Source: Anaerolineales bacterium UBA2317 (GTDB lineage Bacteria; Chloroflexota; Anaerolineae; Anaerolineales; Villigracilaceae). From it: DNA of 64,000 nucleotides. Where the stretch lies: contig DDVH01000019.1 in assembly GCA_002345215.1 (NCBI GenBank), positions 108,123 to 172,122 of the forward strand, given 5' to 3'. The notes under the pieces are model-generated. The model did no database searches. It was not told where the DNA came from and worked only from the letters and a program-made list of their open reading frames with translations. The position numbers and the translations under genes are program-made. Below are positions 32,204-39,677 of the stretch, one piece after another. The number at the start of each line of letters is the position of its first letter. The first letter of the stretch is position 1.

Positions 32204-33247
32204 TTATTTTTCCAACAAATACGCCATAATCCAATTTGTGGTTGCATTCAAACCATCCATGTGAGCGCGTTCGTAATTATGTGAAGCATCAATGCCTGGT
32301 CCAATCAAACTCATGGCAACATCACCACCCGCACGCCAAAATGCTTCACCATCCGAACCATAAAATGGATACACATCGGTTTTATATGGAATATTATTTT
32401 TCTCAGCAATCGCGCGCAACTTTTTATTCAAACCTTCGTGATACGGTCCGCCACTATCTTTGATGCACAACGTGGCATGAAATTCATCCGACTCTTGACC
32501 ATCACCAACCACAGCCATATCCACTGTGATTAATTCCACAACATCATCAGGGATTCCAGCGGATGCACCATGACCCACTTCTTCATAATTTGAGATGTGA
32601 AAATAAACGCTTCTTTCTGGACTTCGACCTGATTCAGCAATCGACTTAATACTCGCTACAAGATTTGCAACACAAGCTTTGTCATCAAGAAAACGTGAAC
32701 GAATAAAACCATTGGTCACTTCAACACGCGGGTCAAATGCAACACAATCCCCAACATTGATTCCCAACTCACGTGTTTCTTTTGCTGAATTTGTCTTGGC
32801 ATCAATGCGCACTTCCATATGAGCATCATTACGTGGTGTATTGCTCTCTCCATAAATATGACCAGAAGCCGTATCAATTAATATCGAACCGCGAATCTTG
32901 TCACCTTTAGATGTGATAATCCACACACCTTCAGTTTCGACAGTATTCCACTGCACGCCACCAATTCGGCTTAACTTCAATCTTCCATTTGATTTTATTT
33001 CTTTAACTACTGCTCCCAACGTATCCACATGAGCAGTCAACGCGACAGGAGGCAAATCATTGTTCACTTCCCATTTTGCAACCAAAGCCCCTTTACGAGT
33101 TTTAGATAATGTCAGTTGTTTATATTTGGATAATTCTTTTTCTACAAAATCAATCGCCGGGCTGGCAAATCCAGTTGGCGAGGCGATGTTGAGTAATTCA
33201 ACTAGAAAGTTTGTAAAATATTTTTCATCAATTTTTGATAAGGACAT
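32204..33247 (-). CDS. M42-family metallopeptidase
   Basis: 347 residues. Metal ligands and catalytic residues of M42 aminopeptidases are visible: LTAHVDTLGA (His and Asp), FLDDKACVANL (Asp), NYEEVGHGAS (catalytic Glu-Glu), VDMAVVGDG and the final IGPGIDASHNYERAHMDG with the His ligand. It uses two metal ions to remove N-terminal residues. It resembles the M42 peptidase of the NAGGN osmoprotectant system, but no such synthesis genes are near. Shine-Dalgarno GGAG precedes the ATG. Standalone transcript with its own terminator. Confidence 0.9.
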   Translation of the reverse strand: MSLSKIDEKYFTNFLVELLNIASPTGFASPAIDFVEKELSKYKQLTLSKTRKGALVAKWEVNNDLPPVALTAHVDTLGAVVKEIKSNGRLKLSRIGGVQWNTVETEGVWIITSKGDKIRGSILIDTASGHIYGESNTPRNDAHMEVRIDAKTNSAKETRELGINVGDCVAFDPRVEVTNGFIRSRFLDDKACVANLVASIKSIAESGRSPERSVYFHISNYEEVGHGASAGIPDDVVELITVDMAVVGDGQESDEFHATLCIKDSGGPYHEGLNKKLRAIAEKNNIPYKTDVYPFYGSDGEAFWRAGGDVAMSLIGPGIDASHNYERAHMDGLNATTNWIMAYLLEK

Positions 33248-33270
33248 AATTACTCCGTATTAAAAAAATA

Positions 33271-33320
33271 GCAAGTTTGAATGTTTAACTTTCTAACTTT
33301 CAAACTTGCCAACCTATAAA
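33271..33320. repeat. Heptamer repeat containing a hairpin
   Basis: GCAAGTTTGAA (33271-33281) pairs with TTCAAACTTGC (33299-33309); the loop and right flank keep a 7-bp rhythm (ACTTTCT, AACTTTC, AAACTTG). It lies between the thioesterase and M42 genes. Confidence 0.65.
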
Positions 33321-33323
33321 CTT

Positions 33324-33743
33324 TTATAACCCTTCAAACTCCGAAATCTTATCTCGCCATTCTTGTGGAACTGGAATTGGCTTCAAACCTTCATAATCAA
33401 ATGTGACCAAAACTATTTTAGCAGTCGCCGCTACTTTTCCAGTTTGCGTATTGATTAATGCTTGTTCTGTTGTAATAGATTTATTTCCTATCTTTACAGT
33501 TTTCACGCCTACATGAATTGGGTCACCATAATGGGTAGTGGAATGATACGTGATGTGAATATCAGCAATAATCACTCCCACTTCCATAAAAGACTGGTCT
33601 TTGCTGAATAATCCCAATTGCATTAAATAATAGATACGCGCCTGCTCAAAATAAGTCAGGTATTTGGCGTTGTTCACATGTCCCTGCGGATCCAAATCTC
33701 CGTAGCGGACTTCGGTTGGGTGGAAGAATTTGTAATCGCTCAT
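33324..33743 (-). CDS. Acyl-CoA thioesterase (4HBT hot-dog fold)
   Basis: 139 residues. VRYGDLDPQGHVNNAKYLTYFEQAR is the 4HBT signature with the catalytic Asp and the N-N-A segment; a long helix follows and then DIHITYHSTTHYGDPIHV. Members hydrolyse acyl-CoA or similar thioesters in the cytosol; chain length cannot be read from sequence. A leaderless-type -10 box precedes it. Single gene between two repeat arrays. Confidence 0.9.
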   Translation of the reverse strand: MSDYKFFHPTEVRYGDLDPQGHVNNAKYLTYFEQARIYYLMQLGLFSKDQSFMEVGVIIADIHITYHSTTHYGDPIHVGVKTVKIGNKSITTEQALINTQTGKVAATAKIVLVTFDYEGLKPIPVPQEWRDKISEFEGL

Positions 33744-33749
33744 GGCGGA

Positions 33750-33755
33750 ATTATA
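33750..33755 (-). promoter_or_regulatory. -10 box of the thioesterase gene, leaderless type
   Basis: TATAAT on the minus strand ending six bases before the ATG at 33743; no Shine-Dalgarno site. Confidence 0.55.
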
Positions 33756-33763
33756 GTCAATAA

Positions 33764-33855
33764 GTCTTATAGGTCAATCGGTCTAAAAGGTCTAAATAGT
33801 CAGACCTTTTAGACCAATAAGACCAGTTAGACTATTTAGACCATTCAGACTAAAT
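33764..33855. repeat. 9-bp-period head-to-head array (AGACCNNNN)
   Basis: Left half: GTC at 33764, 33773, 33781, 33790 and 33799 (steps 9, 8, 9, 9). Right half: six units AGACC/TNNNN starting at 33802, 33811, 33820, 33829, 33838 and 33847. The halves are in opposite orientation and can fold into a long imperfect hairpin. The right end covers the stop of the Crp-type gene. Confidence 0.85.
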
Positions 33856-34553
33856 TAATCACAAAACCTTGCCAAACCTGCTTTATCGTGAATCACAATC
33901 CGATTATCAGAATCAGTATCAATCAAATTTTGTTCTTTGAAAAATACCATCGTTTGATTGACTCGTTTTCTCGAAGCACCGACCAAATCCGCAATATCAC
34001 TTTGAGTCAATGCAATGCGGATTTTCACATGATTATTTGATTCCTCGCCATATCTTTCTGCAAATGCCAATAACTGACGAGCCACTCTTCCATTTACATC
34101 CAATGTAGATAAAGCTTGAATCATTTGGTCAGAAAGACGTACACGTGCCGAAAGAATTTTGACTAAATTTCTTGCAATCGGGGGGAAGTTATCTAACATG
34201 TGATAGAAAGAAACTTTATCCATCCACAACATCAATGAATCTTCTAAAGTCACCACACTGGCAGAACGTCCCACACTATCAATCAGACTCATTTCACCAA
34301 TCACATCGCCACTTCCAAGAATTGACAAAATCGCATCACGCCCGCCTTGTTCTGTATAAACTTTTACAGTGCCATGCAAAATCACATACACAGCTTCACC
34401 GGGTTGCTCAATCAACATCACATTTTTGCCAGATGAAAAAACTCGGCGATGTGCATGTTGTGCCACCCAATCCAATTGAGTTGGCGTTAAGCCTTCAAAC
34501 AATTTAATGTCTGAAAGAATATTGCGTGTGTTATCTTTTTTTGCTTCAACCAT
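33855..34553 (-). CDS. Crp/Fnr-family transcriptional regulator
   Basis: 232 residues. Start set at the ATG at 34553 because a TACAAT box sits nine bases upstream and overlaps the alternative ATG at 34562. Cyclic-nucleotide-binding beta-barrel (LFEGLTPTQLDWVAQHA, VILHGTVKVYTE, LGSGDVIGEMSLID, with GEMSLIDSVGRSASV at the ligand pocket), then a long dimer helix and a Crp-type winged helix with LTQSDIADLVGASRKRVNQTMVFFKEQ. No Fnr-type N-terminal Cys cluster. The ligand may be cAMP or another nucleotide. Regulon unknown. Confidence 0.92.
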   Translation of the reverse strand: MVEAKKDNTRNILSDIKLFEGLTPTQLDWVAQHAHRRVFSSGKNVMLIEQPGEAVYVILHGTVKVYTEQGGRDAILSILGSGDVIGEMSLIDSVGRSASVVTLEDSLMLWMDKVSFYHMLDNFPPIARNLVKILSARVRLSDQMIQALSTLDVNGRVARQLLAFAERYGEESNNHVKIRIALTQSDIADLVGASRKRVNQTMVFFKEQNLIDTDSDNRIVIHDKAGLARFCD

Positions 34554-34574
34554 TTTTAACATATTGTACTTCCT

Positions 34575-35543
34575 TTACTTCAAGACTTCCGAAGTCTGAT
34601 TAAATAATTTTGAATTTGCAATTTCAATGAAAGACTTCGGAAGTCTTATCTCCAAACCTTCATACGCCGCACGTGAATCTAAAAATATTTTTTTAGCACG
34701 TTCTTCTTGCGCCGCAACCCATGCGTCAGAGTAAGATGGATCATGATGAAACAGAATCAATTGCCCCGTCTCAGCTGAAGCGGCAACTTCACCAGCCATC
34801 GTCGCCGTCGAATGTCCATATCCTTGTGTGGCAGGAAATCCATTCAAACTTCCAAAATAATGTTCTTCACGATATTGTGCATCGTGAATCAACACATCAG
34901 CATCGCGCGAAAAATTTACCAAACGTCTATCCGTTCCGATATAACCTTCAGTATCGGTTGCATACACAACAGATTTATTTTGATAACTGATTCGATACAC
35001 ATACACGCCACCGGGATGTGCATATGATTTATGAATGCGAATCACAACCGCTTCACTACTTGACTTTGAATTTGGTTCTGCAACTCGAACTCCATCTTCA
35101 TCCCAAATAATGACTTGCGACTCGCGCAACGATTGAATATCTTTGAATGATGCCATTTCACGCAATGAAATCGGAAATGTTTCAGATGATTGATTATGTT
35201 CCAAAACATGCTTCACTGTTTCAGCCGTTCCGCCGGGACCATAAATATGCAACTTTGCTTTTGGTAAATAAGCAGGCACAAAAAATGGAAAGCCTTGTGT
35301 GTGGTCGTGATGCAAATGACTAAATAACAATAGCAATTCAATCTCACGTTTTTCTTGCATTGCTTTTTTGACCAATTCACGCCCAAGCGGAATAATGCCC
35401 GTGCCTGCATCTAAGATGATAGTTTTTTCATTAACAGTAATTTCAACACAAGCCGTATTGCCACCATACTTAATGGTGCTTTCGCCGGGCGTAGGATAAC
35501 TTCCACGCACACCCCAAAATTTGATTTTGAATTCGTTATTCAT
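34575..35543 (-). CDS. MBL-fold metallo-hydrolase
   Basis: 322 residues from the ATG at 35543, which has GGAGGT five bases upstream; an upstream ATG six codons earlier would place the Shine-Dalgarno inside the gene. Seen: FWGVRGSYPTPG, YGGNTACVEI, ILDAGTGI, the zinc motif SHLHHDHTQGFPF, YATDTEG and the final ILFHHDP. It resembles RNase Z / cAMP-phosphodiesterase-type MBL proteins with the VRGS-T-P start. The last 30 residues are encoded by two copies of the GTCTT palindrome core and are unlikely to be conserved. Confidence 0.85.
   Translation of the reverse strand: MNNEFKIKFWGVRGSYPTPGESTIKYGGNTACVEITVNEKTIILDAGTGIIPLGRELVKKAMQEKREIELLLLFSHLHHDHTQGFPFFVPAYLPKAKLHIYGPGGTAETVKHVLEHNQSSETFPISLREMASFKDIQSLRESQVIIWDEDGVRVAEPNSKSSSEAVVIRIHKSYAHPGGVYVYRISYQNKSVVYATDTEGYIGTDRRLVNFSRDADVLIHDAQYREEHYFGSLNGFPATQGYGHSTATMAGEVAASAETGQLILFHHDPSYSDAWVAAQEERAKKIFLDSRAAYEGLEIRLPKSFIEIANSKLFNQTSEVLK
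34583..34646. repeat. Pair of GTCTT-family palindromes inside a coding sequence
   Basis: AGACTTCCGAAGTCT (34583-34597) and its reverse complement AGACTTCGGAAGTCT (34632-34646). Together they form a 15-bp stem with a 34-base loop, and each half is itself nearly palindromic. The same core forms the hairpin at 8891-8923. Confidence 0.85.
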
Positions 35544-35567
35544 CTCATACCTCCGATTCATTCTGTT

Positions 35568-35586
35568 GGGCGAGATAACCTCGCCC
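35568..35586. repeat. Short GC-rich palindrome GGGCGAG-N5-CTCGCCC
   Basis: Seven-bp stem in an AT-rich intergenic region upstream of the MBL gene. I recall similar sequences as a dispersed repeat in many genomes. Confidence 0.55.
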
Positions 35587-35674
35587 CTACAATCTTTATT
35601 ATGTTGAGGATGAAACTTTCTTCAAGGAAAGTTGTCTCAAGAGAGGTGAGAAATATTTCTCTTAAGGTTGAGAA

Positions 35675-35740
35675 GTCTAAAAGGTCTGAAAAGTCTAACT
35701 AGTCAGACCTGTAAGACCAGTTAGACTAATAAGACCATTT
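35675..35740. repeat. 9-bp-period head-to-head array (AGACCNNNN)
   Basis: Left half: GTC at 35675, 35684, 35693 and 35702, exact 9-bp steps. Right half: AGACCTGTA, AGACCAGTT, AGACTAATA, AGACCATTT at 35705, 35714, 35723 and 35732. Same design and same sequence family as 33764-33855. Confidence 0.85.
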
Positions 35741-35785
35741 CTTTTGTTAACCTTTTCTTTACCAAACTTAAAATCTAAGCATGGG

Positions 35786-35791
35786 TATAAT
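35786..35791 (+). promoter_or_regulatory. -10 box of the DUF951 gene, leaderless type
   Basis: TATAAT preceded by GGG, ending six bases before the ATG at 35798, with no Shine-Dalgarno. It rules out the upstream in-frame ATG at 35744. Confidence 0.5.
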
Positions 35792-35797
35792 TCTTTT

Positions 35798-36022
35798 ATG
35801 CTCCCTGATTTGCAAATGCACGACCACTTGCGATTAAGAAAACCGCATCCCTGCGGCTCATACGAATGGACAGTAGTCCGCTTGGGTGCAGATATTGGGC
35901 TTGAATGTAAAGGCTGTAAACATAAAGTCATGCTCACCCGCCGTGAATTAATGAAACGCATGAAAACAAATCTTTCTGAAAAAGAACGACAATCTGCATC
36001 GAAACCCTCATCAGACTCGTAG
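35798..36022 (+). CDS. DUF951-family protein
   Basis: 74 residues. Contains the DUF951 core LRLRKPHPCGSYEWTVVRLGADIGLECKGC and VMLTRRELMKR, with a Cys in HPCG and the C-K-G-C pair that could bind zinc. The family is short, conserved in Firmicutes and Chloroflexota, and of unknown function. The last residues are Ser/Lys rich. Its stop codon lies at the edge of a third 9-bp AGACC array. Confidence 0.85.
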   Translation: MLPDLQMHDHLRLRKPHPCGSYEWTVVRLGADIGLECKGCKHKVMLTRRELMKRMKTNLSEKERQSASKPSSDS

Positions 36023-36065
36023 ACCACTCAGACCAATAAGACCATTCAGACTATTTAGACCTTTT
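36013..36065. repeat. 9-bp-period array (AGACCNNNN), single orientation
   Basis: AGACTCGT at 36013, then AGACCACTC, AGACCAATA, AGACCATTC, AGACTATTT, AGACCTTTT at 36021, 36030, 36039, 36048 and 36057. It starts in the last codons of the DUF951 gene and ends 18 bases before the GT4 start. Only the forward half is present. Confidence 0.85.
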
Positions 36066-36082
36066 TGACCACTTGGAGATAT

Positions 36083-37348
36083 ATGGAACAAACAGAACAA
36101 ATCGGCTCACTGCGTATTGGATTATTTACAGACACCTATGCTCCGCAAGTAAACGGGGTTTCTATTTCTTTGCAATTAATTTCTGAGGGATTAAAGAAAC
36201 GCGGACATCAAGTGACAATTTTTGCGCCAAAATTTCCCGGCTATAAAGATGACCAACCCAATGTGATGCGTTTGCCTTCATTAAAATATTTGAATAACCC
36301 GCCGATTTATGTGGCTGTGTTGGGAACGCCACGTTCTACATGGTCACTAACCAGAAAACATTTTGATGTGTTACATGCACATAGCCCATTAAGTGTTGGC
36401 TTGCTGGCATATCTCACTGCTTCTACAAAACGACTTCCTTTAATCTACACATATCATACGTCAATAACTGATTACACTCATTATTTAAAATTTATTGGCG
36501 GCACACGCTTGATTAAATATGGTGCAGGCTGGTTCAGTTCCACAACCACCAATTTAGGCGACCAAATTGTTGTGCCATCTCCAAAGTTTGAAAGATTACT
36601 AACAAAACAAAAAGTTCGCAAACCGATTCATGTCATTCCGAATGGCATTGATTTATCAAGTTTTAAAACGGCAAAAAATGCTGGGGCATTAAGAAACAGG
36701 TTGAAGGTCAGTGCTGATGCGCCGATTCTTTTAACAGTCGGAAGAATGGACCCAGAAAAACGCCTCGATTTCATCGTGGATGCATTTGTCAAAATATCAA
36801 AACAGATTCCAAACGTACAACTTGTTTTTGCTGGTGATGGTAGTGCCAGAAAAAGTTTGGAAGAAAAAGTTTCAACACTGGATGTAAAAGAAAAAATTCA
36901 TTTCTTGGGCATGGTGAATAGAAATGATTTGCCTGATGTATTCCACGATGCGACAGTATTTTTATCCGCTTCAACAACTGAAGTGCATCCGATTTCTGTG
37001 ATTGAAGCAATTGCTTCGGGTTTGCCTTTGGTGGCTGTGCAAGATGAAGCCTTTGAAGGCATGCTTGAAAATGATTTGAATGGATATTCAACACCTTTAG
37101 ATGTAAATGCGTATGCCGAAACGATTATCAAGTTATTGCAAGATAATAAAAAAATAGAATCATTTGGAAAACATTCTGCAATCTTGAGTGAAAAATATTC
37201 AATTGAAGGGCAAGTGAAAGCGTTAGAAAAATTATATACCGAAGCCATTTTACAAAATTGGCGTGGAAATTTTATTTCACGCATGATTCCAAAAGAAATA
37301 AAAGAAATTCCACAAAGAATTAATAAGCTTTTGCCAAAAAAGAAATAA
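36083..37348 (+). CDS. Glycosyltransferase family 4
   Basis: 421 residues from the ATG at 36083, which has GGAG five bases upstream; the in-frame TTG at 36065 is inside the repeat. GT-B fold: N-terminal IGLFTDTYAPQVNGVSIS, donor-binding VIPNGIDLSSF, LLTVGRMDPEKRLDFIVDAF, FAGDGSARKSLEEKV, and the E-x7-E region SASTTEVHPISVIEAIASG. The N-terminus resembles enzymes that add mannose or glucose to diacylglycerol or polyprenyl lipids. Cytosolic, membrane-associated. It is followed by tsaE, whose own promoter lies in the 27-base gap. Confidence 0.9.
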   Translation: MEQTEQIGSLRIGLFTDTYAPQVNGVSISLQLISEGLKKRGHQVTIFAPKFPGYKDDQPNVMRLPSLKYLNNPPIYVAVLGTPRSTWSLTRKHFDVLHAHSPLSVGLLAYLTASTKRLPLIYTYHTSITDYTHYLKFIGGTRLIKYGAGWFSSTTTNLGDQIVVPSPKFERLLTKQKVRKPIHVIPNGIDLSSFKTAKNAGALRNRLKVSADAPILLTVGRMDPEKRLDFIVDAFVKISKQIPNVQLVFAGDGSARKSLEEKVSTLDVKEKIHFLGMVNRNDLPDVFHDATVFLSASTTEVHPISVIEAIASGLPLVAVQDEAFEGMLENDLNGYSTPLDVNAYAETIIKLLQDNKKIESFGKHSAILSEKYSIEGQVKALEKLYTEAILQNWRGNFISRMIPKEIKEIPQRINKLLPKKK

Positions 37349-37360
37349 AAAATCAAGGGG

Positions 37361-37366
37361 TATAAT
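37361..37366 (+). promoter_or_regulatory. -10 box of tsaE, leaderless type
   Basis: TATAAT preceded by GGGG, ending nine bases before the ATG at 37376; no Shine-Dalgarno site. Confidence 0.5.
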
Positions 37367-37375
37367 TCGTCCGTT

Positions 37376-37873
37376 ATGCCCATTTTAGATAAACACATGC
37401 TTGAATTTGTTAGCCGTAGCCCCGAACAAACGCGGCGAATTGGAATGCGCCTCGGTGCTTTCTTGCAGGCTGGCGATGTGATTTGCTTGCAAGGAAATCT
37501 CGGCGCGGGCAAAACAACGTTCACGCAAGGCATCGCGCAAGGTTGGGGTTCATTAGATTCGGTTTCCAGCCCGACGTTTATTATTGTGAATCAATATAGA
37601 CGAGCAAGCGGCGACTCGATTTTTCATTTGGACACATACCGCCTCGACTCTACGGGGGAGGCTGAGCAACTCGACCTCGACAGTTATCTTAATGAAGGCG
37701 CTTTGATTATCGAATGGCCCGAACGCTTGGGAGATTTAATTCCAAAAGAAAATTTATGGATTAGCCTTGAGCATGTCGCGGAAGAACATCGTCAGATGAA
37801 TTTTCACGCGCGCGGTGAAAGATATGATGAGATGCTGAATAACATTCGAGACTCTATGTTTGGAGGCAAGTAA
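37376..37873 (+). CDS. tsaE: tRNA threonylcarbamoyladenosine biosynthesis ATPase TsaE
   Basis: 165 residues. P-loop GNLGAGKTTFTQGIA, SSPTFIIVNQY, HLDTYRL and EWPERLG are the TsaE signatures. It powers the TsaB-TsaD-TsaE complex that makes t6A37 in ANN-decoding tRNAs. First gene of tsaE-tsaB-rimI, the usual bacterial order; tsaD is not in the window. Confidence 0.95.
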   Translation: MPILDKHMLEFVSRSPEQTRRIGMRLGAFLQAGDVICLQGNLGAGKTTFTQGIAQGWGSLDSVSSPTFIIVNQYRRASGDSIFHLDTYRLDSTGEAEQLDLDSYLNEGALIIEWPERLGDLIPKENLWISLEHVAEEHRQMNFHARGERYDEMLNNIRDSMFGGK

Positions 37874-37876
37874 AGA

Positions 37877-38542
37877 ATGTTATTAGCAGTAGATACCTCT
37901 ACAACGCAAGTTGGCTTGGCTTTATATAATGAAAATGAAGTGGCCGCTGAAATGATGTGGTCATCTAAACAACATCATACAAGTCAATTGGCTTCAGCAG
38001 TGTCTGATTTAATGAAGCGTTGTGATGTCACAATGGATAAAATAGAAGCCTTAGGCGTAGCCATTGGACCAGGGTCATTTACAAGTTTGCGGGTTGGATT
38101 ATCTTTAGTAAAAGGAATCGCATTTGCGAGAAATATTCCAGTCATTGGAATCCCTACTTTAGATGTAATTGCATCCGCGCAGCCTTTAGATAAAAAACCT
38201 TTGATTTCTGTATTACAAGCCGGGCGCACAAGACTCGCTTTCAATGTATATAAAAGTGACAAGAAGCAGTGGCAAGCACAAGGTGAAGTCCGAAGCGGAA
38301 GTGTGGATGAGCTGCTAAGTCAAATTGAAGAGTCAACGATTGTGGCAGGTGAGTTAACATCTGAACAAAGAAAAAAAATGTCGAAGCATAAAAAAGTTTC
38401 GTTGGCATCGCCTGCAAATTGTGTAAAACGTCCAGCAGTGTTAGCAGAGTTAGCATGGACGCGTTGGCAAAAAAATCAGATAGACGATGCGGCAACACTT
38501 GCGCCAATTTATTTGCATGTGGCAGGAACGCCAATTGAATGA
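37877..38542 (+). CDS. tsaB: t6A biosynthesis protein TsaB
   Basis: 221 residues. MLLAVDTSTTQVGLALY (ASKHA N-terminus), KIEALGVAIGPGSFTSLRVGLSLVKGIAF and a short C-terminal half that lacks the metal-binding His pair of TsaD, as expected for this inactive paralogue. It scaffolds TsaD in t6A synthesis. Starts three bases after tsaE and overlaps rimI by four bases. Confidence 0.95.
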   Translation: MLLAVDTSTTQVGLALYNENEVAAEMMWSSKQHHTSQLASAVSDLMKRCDVTMDKIEALGVAIGPGSFTSLRVGLSLVKGIAFARNIPVIGIPTLDVIASAQPLDKKPLISVLQAGRTRLAFNVYKSDKKQWQAQGEVRSGSVDELLSQIEESTIVAGELTSEQRKKMSKHKKVSLASPANCVKRPAVLAELAWTRWQKNQIDDAATLAPIYLHVAGTPIE

Positions 38543-38994
38543 ACTTCTTAATTCGCAAAATGATAATGAACGATTTGGAACAAGTCGTTGCGATTGACCA
38601 AGTTTCATTTTCATTGCCCTGGCCCGCACGTTCGTTTCAATTTGAATTAACGGATAACCCTGCTTCACGCTGTTGGGTTGTAGAATTAGATAAAAAAATT
38701 GTAGCAATGATTGTCTCGTGGCTAATTTTGGATGAATTGCATATTGCTACAATTGCAACACATCCTGATTTCAGGAAGCAAGGCATTGGAAAAAAATTAT
38801 TAACTCATGCTTTGAAATCTGCAAGAGATGAAGGTGTGACAAGGTCTTTTTTGGAAGTGAGAGAAAGTAACGAAGCGGCGATTCGCATGTATAAAAGTTT
38901 TGGTTTTGTTGAAGACGGTCGCCGAAAAGAATATTACAAAGATAATCACGAAGATGCGATTTTGATGACATTAAATGATTTGAGTCATCTATAA
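38539..38994 (+). CDS. rimI: Ribosomal protein S18 alanine N-acetyltransferase
   Basis: 151 residues, GNAT fold. IRKMIMNDLEQVVAIDQVSFSLPWP, IATIATHPDFRKQGIGKKLLTHAL (acetyl-CoA pyrophosphate loop), FLEVRESNEAAIRMYKSFGF and the YYKDNHEDAILM end are RimI landmarks. It acetylates the N-terminal Ala of protein S18. Overlap of four bases with tsaB indicates coupled translation. Confidence 0.93.
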   Translation: MNFLIRKMIMNDLEQVVAIDQVSFSLPWPARSFQFELTDNPASRCWVVELDKKIVAMIVSWLILDELHIATIATHPDFRKQGIGKKLLTHALKSARDEGVTRSFLEVRESNEAAIRMYKSFGFVEDGRRKEYYKDNHEDAILMTLNDLSHL

Positions 38995-39007
38995 TTGTAG
39001 AGAAAAT

Positions 39008-39649
39008 ATGTCTGCTGAACAAACCCTCGCCCTGATTGCCAAAGAAGTTGCTGTATGTACAAAATGTGCATTGCATGAATCGCGCAAGAAGGCAGTGCCA
39101 GGTGATGGACCGGCTGATGCAGAGATTATGTTTATTGGTGAAGGTCCTGGCTTTCATGAAAATGAACAAGGCAAGCCGTTTGTGGGAGCTTCCGGGAAAT
39201 TTTTAGACCAATTGCTCGCTCAAGCAGAATTGACTCGTGAAGATGTTTTTATTTGTAATGTAGTCAAATGTCGCCCGCCCTCAAACCGAGACCCACAACA
39301 AGATGAATTAGAAGCATGTGATTCATATTTACAATCTCAAATTGAGGCAATTAACCCGAGTATTATTGTGACGCTTGGCAGAATTTCGATGAGTAAGTTT
39401 TTCGGAAGTGTAAAAATTAGTGCAGTGCATGGACAAATGCAAAAAGTTGGTGAACGCTTTGTGATTCCGATGTTTCATCCAGCCGCGGCGTTACATCAGC
39501 CACAATTGAAGCCCTCTATTCTGGCGGATTTTGCAAAGCTGCCGAATCAGTTAAATGAAGCGAGAAATGCTTTAGGAAGAAAAGCTGTAAAGAAGAAAGA
39601 ATTAAATTCGCAAAAAAATGAAAAGCCAAGTCAATTGAATCTATTCTAA
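39008..39649 (+). CDS. Family-4 uracil-DNA glycosylase (iron-sulfur)
   Basis: 213 residues. Four Cys (17, 20, 88, 104) in the CxxC...C...C arrangement hold the 4Fe-4S cluster of family-4 UDGs. Active-site motif GEGPGFHENEQGKPFVG and the HPAA motif (MFHPAAAL) near 158 are present. It removes uracil from DNA, starting base-excision repair. After a basic linker, the protein ends SQLNLF, matching the QL-x-LF beta-clamp-binding consensus. It follows rimI by 13 bases and may share the tsaE transcript. Confidence 0.92.
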   Translation: MSAEQTLALIAKEVAVCTKCALHESRKKAVPGDGPADAEIMFIGEGPGFHENEQGKPFVGASGKFLDQLLAQAELTREDVFICNVVKCRPPSNRDPQQDELEACDSYLQSQIEAINPSIIVTLGRISMSKFFGSVKISAVHGQMQKVGERFVIPMFHPAAALHQPQLKPSILADFAKLPNQLNEARNALGRKAVKKKELNSQKNEKPSQLNLF

Positions 39650-39677
39650 TTAGAAATTTATTGAAAGGGAATGTTAT

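Larger units (their letters stand above)
35562..35797. other. Intergenic region upstream of the DUF951 gene
   Basis: 236 bases between divergent genes. It holds the GGGCGAG palindrome, a short inverted repeat around ACTTTCTTCAAGGAAAGT (35608-35625), the 9-bp array at 35675-35740 and the DUF951 -10 box. No coding sequence seen. Confidence 0.6.
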
